Below are positions 8,836-16,065 of a stretch of DNA of 64,000 bases, piece after piece. The stretch comes from JAVBMV01 sp031552145. Lineage in GTDB: Bacteria > Myxococcota > Myxococcia > Myxococcales > UBA5297. How positions within the stretch are numbered: position 1 is the stretch's first letter; each line of letters starts with the position of its first letter. The stretch is taken from contig JAVBMV010000007.1 of assembly GCA_031552145.1 (NCBI GenBank), forward strand, positions 248,001 to 312,000. The letters are read 5' to 3'. A program made the position numbers and the translations under genes. The notes below the pieces were generated by a model, which saw nothing but the letters and a program-made list of their open reading frames with translations, ran no database searches and was not told the DNA's origin.

Positions 8836-8915
8836 AGGGCGCGGCAAGCGGCGCCCATCTCGACGCTGCATCTGGAGGAGGCGCGAGGGAAGGGCGCGGC
8901 AAGCGGCGCCCCTAC
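8834..8915. repeat. Two direct copies of a REP-like unit
   Basis: GGGCGCGGCAAGCGGCGCCC occurs at 8837-8856 and 8892-8911, 55 bases apart, and nearly matches the unit at 1119-1138. The second copy continues CTAC, and this tail supplies the TAG stop codon of the minus-strand CpxP-like gene. Confidence 0.6.
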
Positions 8916-9454
8916 TTTGCTTTCGCCGCGCGCGCCTGGACGAGAGCAATGAACTCGTCCGAGATCGTCGTCATCGAGCGCGCGAAGGCGTTGAACCTGG
9001 CTCTGGCGCGGCGCGCATTCTTGTCGCTCTCCTCGGAGTCGAGCGGAGCCAACTCCAGCGACGCCAGCGCATCTTTCTGCCGCTGAGTCAGGAGCTTTCC
9101 AATCTCTTTGCCATCATCACCTCGAGTGGGCCTCTGGCGGAGCGCGGCGCCCTCCTTCAGGGTCGAGGCGCTGATCTCGCCCTGCTGCTTCATCTCGTCG
9201 CGCGCTTTCTTCAGCGCGGCGACGATGGCAGGGCGCTTCTTCTCGAGGTCCGCCTTGAACTGCTCGGCCCTGGCGCGCGCCTCTTTGAGCAGCGGCAGGA
9301 TCTGACGTGCCTGCTCGGGAGTCAGGTCGAGCGCCTTGTCGATCTTGAGCGCCGAGATCTCCCGCTTCAGCGCGGCGACCTCGGGGTCATTCTCCGCGGC
9401 AGAGGCGGCGGTGGGTAGGAGCAGCAGGGAGAGCGCGATGGCGAGTCGTTTCAT
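8912..9454 (-). CDS. Periplasmic Spy/CpxP-like protein
   Basis: 180 residues with a clear signal peptide (MKRLAIALSLLLLPTAASAA). The mature part is almost all helical and charged. It contains LDLTPEQARQILPLL, reminiscent of the LTxxQ-type motifs of Spy/CpxP-family periplasmic chaperones and sensors. It is third in an apparent operon behind an ECF sigma factor and a membrane protein, a common arrangement for an envelope-stress sensor that feeds an anti-sigma factor. The family assignment is tentative. The stop codon lies inside a REP-like repeat. Confidence 0.55.
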   Translation of the reverse strand: MKRLAIALSLLLLPTAASAAENDPEVAALKREISALKIDKALDLTPEQARQILPLLKEARARAEQFKADLEKKRPAIVAALKKARDEMKQQGEISASTLKEGAALRQRPTRGDDGKEIGKLLTQRQKDALASLELAPLDSEESDKNARRARARFNAFARSMTTISDEFIALVQARAAKAK

Positions 9455-9526
9455 GTCGTTCGTCCTTGTCGTTGACGGTCGAGGGCAGGTGTTTCATGGG
9501 TGAGAGACCCTCGGCGCGCGATTAGG

Positions 9527-9907
9527 TTAAGGCGCGTCGAGCTGGGCGAATGGAGAGAGGTGGGCGAGCTCTTCGGGGTAGCTCTCGAGGAGTTCACCGC
9601 TGCACCCCAAGTCGTAGGCCCAGGTGGGCCACTCCTCGGGGACTGGCTCCACCCACACAAAATCATCTGGCGCGCGCACCTCGCCGAAGTCGAAGAGCCA
9701 GAGACCGAGCGCCGCCGTGGCGACGGAGATGCCTCCAGCCAGCGCGAGCCTTCTGGGCCACGGCGTGCGCTGGGCATGAGGGAGCTTCAACCGCGCGGCC
9801 GCTGTTGGGGTGGCGCCCGCGGTCGATTCCAGAAGCGCGAGCACTTCGCGTGCCTTTGCGCATTCGGCGCAGCGCGCTGGATCGGGACAGTCGTGGAGGG
9901 CTTTCAT
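9527..9907 (-). CDS. Small single-pass membrane protein, candidate anti-sigma factor
   Basis: 126 residues. The N-terminus is Cys-rich (Cys at about 7, 13, 16; pattern CxxC preceded by His5), then a linker and one transmembrane helix (LALAGGISVATAALGLWLF, about residues 54-72), then a 50-residue Trp/Glu-rich periplasmic tail. It overlaps the sigma gene by 4 bases (ATGA). The layout fits a zinc-binding anti-sigma factor, but the canonical HxxxCxxC spacing is absent, so the role rests mainly on gene context. Confidence 0.6.
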   Translation of the reverse strand: MKALHDCPDPARCAECAKAREVLALLESTAGATPTAAARLKLPHAQRTPWPRRLALAGGISVATAALGLWLFDFGEVRAPDDFVWVEPVPEEWPTWAYDLGCSGELLESYPEELAHLSPFAQLDAP

Positions 9908-10476
9908 GACTCTTCCTCACTGCGAATGAGCGACCGCAGGCGCGCGGTCGCCTGATGGAAGGTGACTCTCGCGTTGATCTCGGTGATCGAGAGCGCGCAG
10001 GCGAGCTCCGCGAAAGAGAGTTCTGCGTCGATCCGCAGCGACACCACCTGGCGTTGGCGAAGCGAGAGCCGCCCCAGGCAGTCGCGCAGGCGCCGCCGCT
10101 CCTCCTCCATGACGAGCGGCTCGTGGTTCGTCGTCGCCACCTCGAGTGGCAGGCCCAAGAGGCGCCTCGCGCAGTCGCGAAGATAGTTGCGGCAGAGGTT
10201 CGAGGCTGCCTTGAAGAGATAGGGCTTGAAGGCGCCCGGCGCGCGCAGTCTCCGCAGCTTCGGCAGCGTCGCGACGAAGGTCCGTTGAACCAGCTCCTCC
10301 GCCTCGTCTGTGTCGCGCGCGTAGCGAAAGGCGAGGCGATAGAGCTGTCGGTAGTAGCGCGCGAAGAGCAGATCGAGCGCGCGCTGGTCGCCCTCGAGGT
10401 AGAGGCAAACCAGCTCGTGGTCGGCCGCGGGATCCGTGGCAGTGGCAAGAGGAAGGGCCTGGGCGATAGCGTGCAC
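9904..10476 (-). CDS. ECF-type RNA polymerase sigma factor
   Basis: About 190 residues from a GTG at 10476. The frame stays open to 10602, but that would leave only 2 bases to the divergent gene. Region 2 is seen as LDLLFARYYRQLYRLAFRYARDTDEAEELVQ. Region 4 is LGRLSLRQRQVVSLR followed by an HTH around FAELACALSITEINARVTFHQA. The gene heads a three-gene operon with an overlapping membrane protein and a CpxP-like protein, suggesting envelope-stress control (inference). No good ribosome-binding site marks the start, so the N-terminus is uncertain. Confidence 0.85.
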   Translation of the reverse strand: MHAIAQALPLATATDPAADHELVCLYLEGDQRALDLLFARYYRQLYRLAFRYARDTDEAEELVQRTFVATLPKLRRLRAPGAFKPYLFKAASNLCRNYLRDCARRLLGLPLEVATTNHEPLVMEEERRRLRDCLGRLSLRQRQVVSLRIDAELSFAELACALSITEINARVTFHQATARLRSLIRSEEES

Positions 10477-10539
10477 GATTGGAGAACACGCGGCAGGGCA
10501 AAATGTTAGCGCCGGGGTCGCACGTCTTTCTTCGTTCCC

Positions 10540-10568
10540 TTGTGTCAGTACTCTCGGGAGGCTAAGAT
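10540..10568 (+). promoter_or_regulatory. Candidate sigma-70 promoter for ATPase gene
   Basis: TTGTGT (10540-10545), a 17-base spacer and TAAGAT (10563-10568), 36 bases before the ATG at 10605. The -10 box overlaps a weak inverted repeat AAGAT/ATCTT (10564-10583) that could be an operator. Confidence 0.35.
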
Positions 10569-10604
10569 GTTTTACGTTATCTTGGCTCTCTAAATGAGGC
10601 AACC

Positions 10605-12068
10605 ATGGCCAAAGACTGGGGTTTTTATGGCAGAAAGAGCGAGCTCGAGGCCATGGGCAAGATCTTGGAGCGCGGGCGCTGGTTTTTCCTGAAGATCACG
10701 GGGAGGCGGCGTATCGGCAAGAGCAGTCTCGTTCGACAGGTCATCGGATCAGGGAGGGGGCGCAAGGTCCTCTACATCCAGATCCCGGACTCCGATCCTT
10801 CGGGCGTGGTCAGCGCCGCCCGCGACTTCATGAAGACCTTCGGGATCGATTCGGGACTTCCCGGCGACCTCAGAAGCCTCGCGGCGCGCTTGGCCTCGCT
10901 CGTGGAGGAGGGGTGGGTGGTTGCGCTGGACGAGTTCCAGTACTTCCATCGAAAGGCGCTCTTCGAGTTCACGTCGCAGCTGCAGGTAGAGGTGGATCGG
11001 CTCTCCGAGAAGGCCGAGCGCGTGCGCGGCGGGATGATCGTGCTCGGCTCCGTGCACACCGAGATGGTCGCGCTCTTGGAGGAGCGAACGGCGCCGCTCT
11101 TCAACCGAATCACCGACGAGATCGAGCTGGGTCACCTCGATGTCGCGTCGCTGTTGGAGATGTTGCAGGTGCATGCAGATCTCGCTCCGCGCCGCCTGCT
11201 CTTCCTGTGGAATCTCTTCGAGGGCGTACCAAAATTCTACCGCGACTGCTTCGAGCGCGGCGTCCTCGGAGCAGAGAGGGAGGTGCTGCTGGAGCAGATG
11301 TTCTTCGGCAGCAGCAGCCCGCTGCGCGGCGAGGCCGACAACTGGTTCCTACGCGAGCTTCAAGGGCGATATGACTTCGCGCTCAAGTACATCGCGGCCC
11401 ATCCAGGCTGCTCCAACGCCGATGTCGTCGCGCACACGGTGGCGGTGGAGCCCGAGAAGAAGCGGCTCATCGTTGGATACCTGAGGGCACTGGAGGAGCG
11501 GTTCGAGATGATCGAGCGCCTGCAGCCCATCTTCGCTCCGCCCAAGAGCAGGAACGGGCGCTTCTACATTCGAGACAACTTCTTGCGGACCTGGCTGGCT
11601 GCGCTCTCGGTCCCGGCGGCTTCGATCAACTTCAGGCCTGTAGCCGAGCTGGTGCGCCAAGCGAACGAACGACTCGCTGAGTCCGAGGGATATGGACTGG
11701 AGCGGCTGGCAGCGGTCCTCTACGAGGAGCGGAGCCGCAAGGGAGTTGGCGACTTTGGCGTCACGAAGATGGTGCGTGGCTGGTGGGATCGCGCTGGAAC
11801 AGAGATCGATCTCGTCGCGGTGAACGAGCAGGAGCGGGTGATTCGTCTCGGTTCATGCAAGCGCACGCCGGAGCGGCTCGTCGCGTCGTTGAAGGCGTTC
11901 GACGGACACGTGGCGCGCTTCAGGGAGACGCGGCGCGAGCTCGGAGATTTCAAGTTGGAGAAGGTGGCGATTGCGCCGGAGCTTACGCCTGAGCAGCGGC
12001 GCAAGATCGAGGAGCAGGGCTACCTGCCGCAGTCCCTCTCCGAACTGACGGCGCCGTTGAAGAACTAG
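10605..12068 (+). CDS. AAA-type ATPase with DUF234-like nuclease-fold C-terminus
   Basis: 487 residues. Walker A is GRRRIGKSS (33-41); Walker B is VVALDEFQ at about residue 104-111. A winged-helix region follows, and the C-terminal domain matches the DUF234/PD-(D/E)XK-like tail of archaeal-type ATPases. There EIDL (Glu400, Asp402) is retained, but the usual E-x-K is SCK (Ser417, Lys419), so nuclease activity may be lost. ATG start has GAGG 5 bases upstream. Divergent from the ECF sigma gene. Proteins of this family are scattered, often solitary and of unknown role; defence or mobile-element biology is possible but not shown. Confidence 0.8.
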   Translation: MAKDWGFYGRKSELEAMGKILERGRWFFLKITGRRRIGKSSLVRQVIGSGRGRKVLYIQIPDSDPSGVVSAARDFMKTFGIDSGLPGDLRSLAARLASLVEEGWVVALDEFQYFHRKALFEFTSQLQVEVDRLSEKAERVRGGMIVLGSVHTEMVALLEERTAPLFNRITDEIELGHLDVASLLEMLQVHADLAPRRLLFLWNLFEGVPKFYRDCFERGVLGAEREVLLEQMFFGSSSPLRGEADNWFLRELQGRYDFALKYIAAHPGCSNADVVAHTVAVEPEKKRLIVGYLRALEERFEMIERLQPIFAPPKSRNGRFYIRDNFLRTWLAALSVPAASINFRPVAELVRQANERLAESEGYGLERLAAVLYEERSRKGVGDFGVTKMVRGWWDRAGTEIDLVAVNEQERVIRLGSCKRTPERLVASLKAFDGHVARFRETRRELGDFKLEKVAIAPELTPEQRRKIEEQGYLPQSLSELTAPLKN

Positions 12069-12137
12069 GGGCGCAGAGATAAGGCCCGAGGCACTCTAGG
12101 TGATGCGGCGCCGCCAGGCGTGGTACAGGACGACCCC

Positions 12138-13346
12138 ATGAGACGCTCTTCGAAAATTGTCGCTCTGTCGACGCTGCTCTTTGTGGCGCGGCCGGTGTTT
12201 GCCCAGAGTCCCGCTGACCCCATCGATCCCGATCTCGCCGCCGCGGCGAAGGAGGACGAGGCAGCGCGGGGGGCGGCGGGCGCCTCGGCTACGTCCGGCC
12301 CCGTGGCGAAGCTCAACCCCGACCTCAGCCTCATCATGAGCGCCGGCTTCGGCTGGTTTGGCCGCGAGGAGCACCTGCTCCAGGGTGGCCACGCCATGGA
12401 CGAGAACGGCTTCGCGCTGCAGGGGCTGGAGCTGGCCGCCTCGGCCTCGGTCGATCCCTACTTCCGCTTCGATCTCAGCTTTGAGCTGCGCCATCAGGAG
12501 CTGGAGGAGGTCTATCTGACCACCCTGGCGCTGCCCGCGAGCCTCCAGGCCCGCGCGGGCTACTTCAACGTCGCCTTCGGAAGGCAGAACCCACAGCATC
12601 TGCATACGTGGAACTTCGCCAACCCGCCGCTCTCCCACACCCGCTTCATGTCGGAGGAGCACTTCAGAGGGACGGGGGCCGAGCTCTCGAGGCTCTTGCC
12701 TCTACCCTGGTATTCGCTGCTCCTCGCCGAGGTCATGACGCCGAGCGAGGCGTCGGAGTTCAACTCCGCGACCTTCGGCACGGTGGAGCAGGGGCGGGGC
12801 GGAACTACGAATGGGCTGGAGGATCTGCTCTATGTGGGCCGGCTTGAGAACTTCTTCGAGCTCTCTACCGATTGGTCGTTGCTCTTCGGCGCGAGCGCCG
12901 CCTTCGGCCAGAGCCCCTATCTCTCCGGCGGTCGCGCCGCGCTCTATGGAAGCGACCTCTACTTCAAGTGGCGCCCGCTCGCGGGGGGTGGTGACTTTGC
13001 GGTGGCGCTCACGCTCGAGGCGCTCCTGCGCGACAGCGAGCTGCCCGAAGATTCCCTGCGCGACTGGGGCGGCTATGCCCAGCTCGATTTCTTTCTGAGC
13101 CGCCGCTTCATGCTCGGCGCGCGGGGCGACTATGCGGCGACGGCCCAGGGGGCATTGCCCGAAGAGTCGGAGCTCCCGCGCAACGAGGCGCGCGGCTCGC
13201 TCGCCTTCACCTTCCTGCCCTCCCACTTCTCCAAGCTGCGGCTGCAGGCGGATCTGTCGCGGGCCGCTCCAGGGGCCGATTGGGCGCCGGCGCTCTTCCT
13301 GCAGGCCGAGGTGAGCGCCGGAGAGCATGGCGCCCACAAATTCTAA
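12138..13346 (+). CDS. Outer-membrane beta-barrel protein of metal-uptake operon
   Basis: 402 residues from ATG 12138, chosen because it starts a good signal peptide (MRRSSKIVALSTLLFVARPVFAQ). The mature part has alternating amphipathic strands typical of a porin-like barrel (for example FRFDLSFELRHQELEEVYLTTLALPASLQARAGYFNVAFG). The zinc/manganese ABC genes follow at once (39-base gap). It is probably an outer-membrane channel or accessory for the same metal (inference). It lacks a TonB box or plug domain that I can recognise. Substrate unknown. Confidence 0.72.
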   Translation: MRRSSKIVALSTLLFVARPVFAQSPADPIDPDLAAAAKEDEAARGAAGASATSGPVAKLNPDLSLIMSAGFGWFGREEHLLQGGHAMDENGFALQGLELAASASVDPYFRFDLSFELRHQELEEVYLTTLALPASLQARAGYFNVAFGRQNPQHLHTWNFANPPLSHTRFMSEEHFRGTGAELSRLLPLPWYSLLLAEVMTPSEASEFNSATFGTVEQGRGGTTNGLEDLLYVGRLENFFELSTDWSLLFGASAAFGQSPYLSGGRAALYGSDLYFKWRPLAGGGDFAVALTLEALLRDSELPEDSLRDWGGYAQLDFFLSRRFMLGARGDYAATAQGALPEESELPRNEARGSLAFTFLPSHFSKLRLQADLSRAAPGADWAPALFLQAEVSAGEHGAHKF

Positions 13347-13385
13347 TATTTAGGAAGGCCCCACGCGCGGGCCGCTGGAGTCCGC

Positions 13386-14327
13386 ATGAGAGTCGGTATG
13401 AGTACGAAATGGTGGTGCCCACCGCGCATGGTTGGGCTGGCGATGGTTGTTGCCCTCTGGGCGCTCGCGGCTTCACCGGGCAGCGCCCACGCGAAGCTGC
13501 GCGTGGTGGGAACGCTCCCCGACTTCGCCTCGCTCGCGGCGGAGCTGGGCGGGGAGAGGGTCTCGACCGAAGCGCTGATCCAGGGGACCGAGGATCCGCA
13601 CTTCGTCGATCCCAAGCCCTCTCACATCTTGCGCGTGAACAAGGCCGATCTGCTCATCTGCATCGGCCTGGGGCTCGAAGCGGGCTGGTTACCCAGCCTC
13701 CTGACTCAGGCACGTAATGGGGCGGTGCAGGTAGGGGCGCCGGGCTACCTCGACGCCTCGCAGTTCGTCCAGGCCAAGGAGGTCCCGGCCAAGGTCGATC
13801 GCGCCATGGGCGATGTCCACGGCGGTGGCAACCCACACTACTATGTGTCGCCGCCCGAGATGCGCGACGTGGCCGAGGCGATCTACCGCAAGCTGGTCGC
13901 GCTCGATCCGGCGGGGCGCGCTGAGTATGAGGCGCGCTGGAAGCGATTCTCGGAGAAGTTTGCGCAAAAGAGCGCCGAGTGGAGGGCGGCGCTCGCGCCG
14001 CTGAACGGCGCCAAGGTGGTGGAGTACCACAAGAGCTGGGTCTATCTGCTCGACTGGCTCGGCTTTACCTCCGTCGGAACGTTGGAGCCGAAGCCGGGGA
14101 TCCCTCCCTCGCCGGGGCACGTCACGCAGCTGCTCATGCAGGTGAAGGACCAGGGCGTTCGCTTCGTCTTCCGCGAGAGTTATCACGCCGACAGCCTCTC
14201 GGAGGTCTTCGCCAAGAAGGCCGGCGCGCGCCTGATGGAGCTGCCGACCATGGTGGGAGCGAAGCCGGAGCTGAGGAGCGTCTGGGAGAAGTGGGACCGC
14301 ATGATCCAGATGCTCACCGCCAAGTGA
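13386..14327 (+). CDS. Zinc/manganese ABC transporter substrate-binding protein (ZnuA-like)
   Basis: 313 residues with a signal peptide ending SAHA. Cluster A-I fold of the TroA/ZnuA family. Candidate metal ligands are His in EDPHFVDPKPS, His in GNPHYYVSP, His in EYHKSWVYL and acidic/His residues in RESYHADSLSEVFA. The His-rich acidic loop of typical zinc-specific ZnuA is absent, so manganese or mixed specificity is possible. ATG 13386 has GGAG 6 bases upstream. It lies between the barrel gene and the ABC ATPase in one operon. Confidence 0.88.
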   Translation: MRVGMSTKWWCPPRMVGLAMVVALWALAASPGSAHAKLRVVGTLPDFASLAAELGGERVSTEALIQGTEDPHFVDPKPSHILRVNKADLLICIGLGLEAGWLPSLLTQARNGAVQVGAPGYLDASQFVQAKEVPAKVDRAMGDVHGGGNPHYYVSPPEMRDVAEAIYRKLVALDPAGRAEYEARWKRFSEKFAQKSAEWRAALAPLNGAKVVEYHKSWVYLLDWLGFTSVGTLEPKPGIPPSPGHVTQLLMQVKDQGVRFVFRESYHADSLSEVFAKKAGARLMELPTMVGAKPELRSVWEKWDRMIQMLTAK

Positions 14328-14384
14328 GCCCACGAAGAAATGTGAAGAAACGTGGAGAGGTGCGGGAGCCCAGTGGAATCTGCA

Positions 14385-15140
14385 ATGAGTGAGTCCCTGA
14401 TCCGCCTGTGCGGCGTCGCCATCGGATATGGCCGCCCCTTGATGCGCCCCATCGATTTCGAGCTGAGGCGGGGCGAGTTCTGGGGGATGGTGGGCCCCAA
14501 TGGCGCCGGCAAGACGACGCTGGCCAAGACCCTCCTAGGCCTCGTCCCGCCTCTCGCCGGCCGTGTGGAGCGGCGCGAGGGAGGCGTGAGGGCAAGCTAT
14601 GCGCCGCAGCGCCATCGCCTGAACCCCAGCTATCCGCTTTCGGTCTTCGAGGTGGTGCTGATGGGGCGCACTGGAGCGCTGCCCCTGGGGCGGCGCCCCG
14701 GCGCCGCGGATCGGCGCCGCGCCGAGGAGGAGCTCGCGCGGCTCGGCATGGCGCCCCTCGGCGCCAAGCTCTATCGCGCGCTCTCCGGCGGCCAGCAGCA
14801 GCGCGTGCTGCTGGCGCGCGCCCTCGCCGCCGATCCCGACCTCTTGGTCCTGGACGAGCCGGCGGAGGGAATGGATCTCCTCGGCGCCAGCGACACCCTG
14901 CGCTACCTGAGGAGCGCGAATGGAAGCGGGCGCATGGCGGTGCTCATGATCAGCCATCACCTGGATGACGTCATCAGCGCCGTGGAGCGGCTCTGCTTCA
15001 TCAACCAATATACGGACCTCTTCGAGGCGGGCCCGGCCGAGCAGATGGTGTCGCCGGAGAAGCTCTCCGCGCTCTATGGCAGGCCGGTCGAGACCCACAC
15101 GTGCGCGGGCAGGCGCCATGTGCATGTGCGGGAGGAGTGA
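14385..15140 (+). CDS. Metal ABC transporter ATP-binding protein (ZnuC-like)
   Basis: 251 residues from ATG 14385; a GTG at 14352 would add 11 residues. Walker [10 protein letters not shown], signature ALSGGQQQRVLLARAL, Walker B LLVLDEPAEGMD and the H-loop MISHHLDD are all intact. It would energise uptake by the adjacent permease at the cytoplasmic face. The stop is followed after 2 bases by the permease ATG, so translation is effectively coupled. Confidence 0.92.
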   Translation: MSESLIRLCGVAIGYGRPLMRPIDFELRRGEFWGMVGPNGAGKTTLAKTLLGLVPPLAGRVERREGGVRASYAPQRHRLNPSYPLSVFEVVLMGRTGALPLGRRPGAADRRRAEEELARLGMAPLGAKLYRALSGGQQQRVLLARALAADPDLLVLDEPAEGMDLLGASDTLRYLRSANGSGRMAVLMISHHLDDVISAVERLCFINQYTDLFEAGPAEQMVSPEKLSALYGRPVETHTCAGRRHVHVREE

Positions 15141-15142
15141 CG

Positions 15143-15985
15143 ATGGAGAGCTTCGGCTTCTGGGAGAGCTGGTTCGCGTGGCGCGACGCCATGCTCGTCT
15201 CGCTGCTCTGCGCCGCCGCGCTGGCCTATCTGGGCGTCTGGGTGGTGCTCAAGCGGGTGGTCTATGTGCCGCTGGCGCTGGCGCAGGTCTCGTCGGTGGG
15301 CGTCGTCCTGGCCTACCTGCTGGGATCGTGGCTTGGGATCCACCCACACGATGACACGGGGTGCGCCATCCTGATCGATCCGGCCTGGCTCTCGCTCCTG
15401 GTCGCGCTGGCCACGGCCTTCTGGTTCGCCCGCTCGCGCGAGGAGAGCGCGCTCGCCATCGTCGCCGCCTATCTGCTCTCGGGCGCGGCGGTGCTGATCC
15501 TGGGCAACTATGTGAAGCAGGAGCTACACGACGTCCAGTCGATCCTCTTCGGAAACGCGGTGCTCGTGGAGTCGATCCAGCTCCTCTACGTGGGCGCCGC
15601 GGCGGCGGTGGTGGCGCTGCTCCATGCGCTCTTTCTGCGCCGCTTCCTCTTCGTCTCCTTCGATCCCGACGCGGCGGGGGCGGCGGGTGTCGGCGCCTTC
15701 AGGATGGAGGTGCTGCTCTATGCCTCTTTCGCGCTGATGATCTCCATCGCCACCCGCGCCATCGGCGCCCTGCCCGCTTTTGGGCTCATGGTGCTGCCGG
15801 CCATGACGGCGCTGCGCTTCGCGCGCACGATGCGCGGCGCCTTTTCGCTCTCCGTGGGGCTGGGGCTCTTCGCGGCGGGCGTCGGCTACTACCTCTCGTT
15901 TCGCTTCGGCTTCCCCACGGGCGCCGCGATGGTGGCGCTCTCGGGGCTGCTCTACCTCTGTTCGCTCGCCGTCAGGGCGCGGTAG
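15143..15985 (+). CDS. Metal ABC transporter permease (ZnuB-like)
   Basis: 280 residues, hydrophobic throughout with about eight predicted transmembrane helices. It carries the family motif region VLKRVVYVPLALAQVSSVGV near the N-terminus and GALPAFGLMVLPAMTAL in the second half. ATG 15143 has GGAGGAG just upstream. Last gene of the barrel-SBP-ATPase-permease operon. Immediately downstream lies a large inverted repeat that may terminate the transcript. Confidence 0.92.
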   Translation: MESFGFWESWFAWRDAMLVSLLCAAALAYLGVWVVLKRVVYVPLALAQVSSVGVVLAYLLGSWLGIHPHDDTGCAILIDPAWLSLLVALATAFWFARSREESALAIVAAYLLSGAAVLILGNYVKQELHDVQSILFGNAVLVESIQLLYVGAAAAVVALLHALFLRRFLFVSFDPDAAGAAGVGAFRMEVLLYASFALMISIATRAIGALPAFGLMVLPAMTALRFARTMRGAFSLSVGLGLFAAGVGYYLSFRFGFPTGAAMVALSGLLYLCSLAVRAR

Positions 15986-16005
15986 GGAGGCTTGCATCGG
16001 GTGAA

Positions 16006-16053
16006 GTGGCAACTTTGCCACGTGGCAGAGTTGCCACGTGGCAAAGTTGCCAC
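16006..16053. repeat. 48-bp perfect inverted repeat (22-bp arms, 4-base loop)
   Basis: The two 22-base arms are exact reverse complements around GAGT. Each arm also contains the 12-base palindrome TGCCACGTGGCA (16016-16027 and 16032-16043), so the site is a palindrome of palindromes. It lies 20 bases after the permease stop and 12 bases before the next ATG. No T-run follows, so a simple Rho-independent terminator is unlikely. Candidate operator, recombination site or mobile-element remnant. Confidence 0.9.
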
Positions 16054-16065
16054 TAGTCTTTCTCC

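Noticed and set aside
16006..16053. Inverted repeat as a Zur/Fur-type metal operator for the metal-uptake operon
   Set aside because: It lies downstream of the operon, not at its promoter, and is GC-rich unlike AT-rich Zur/Fur boxes.
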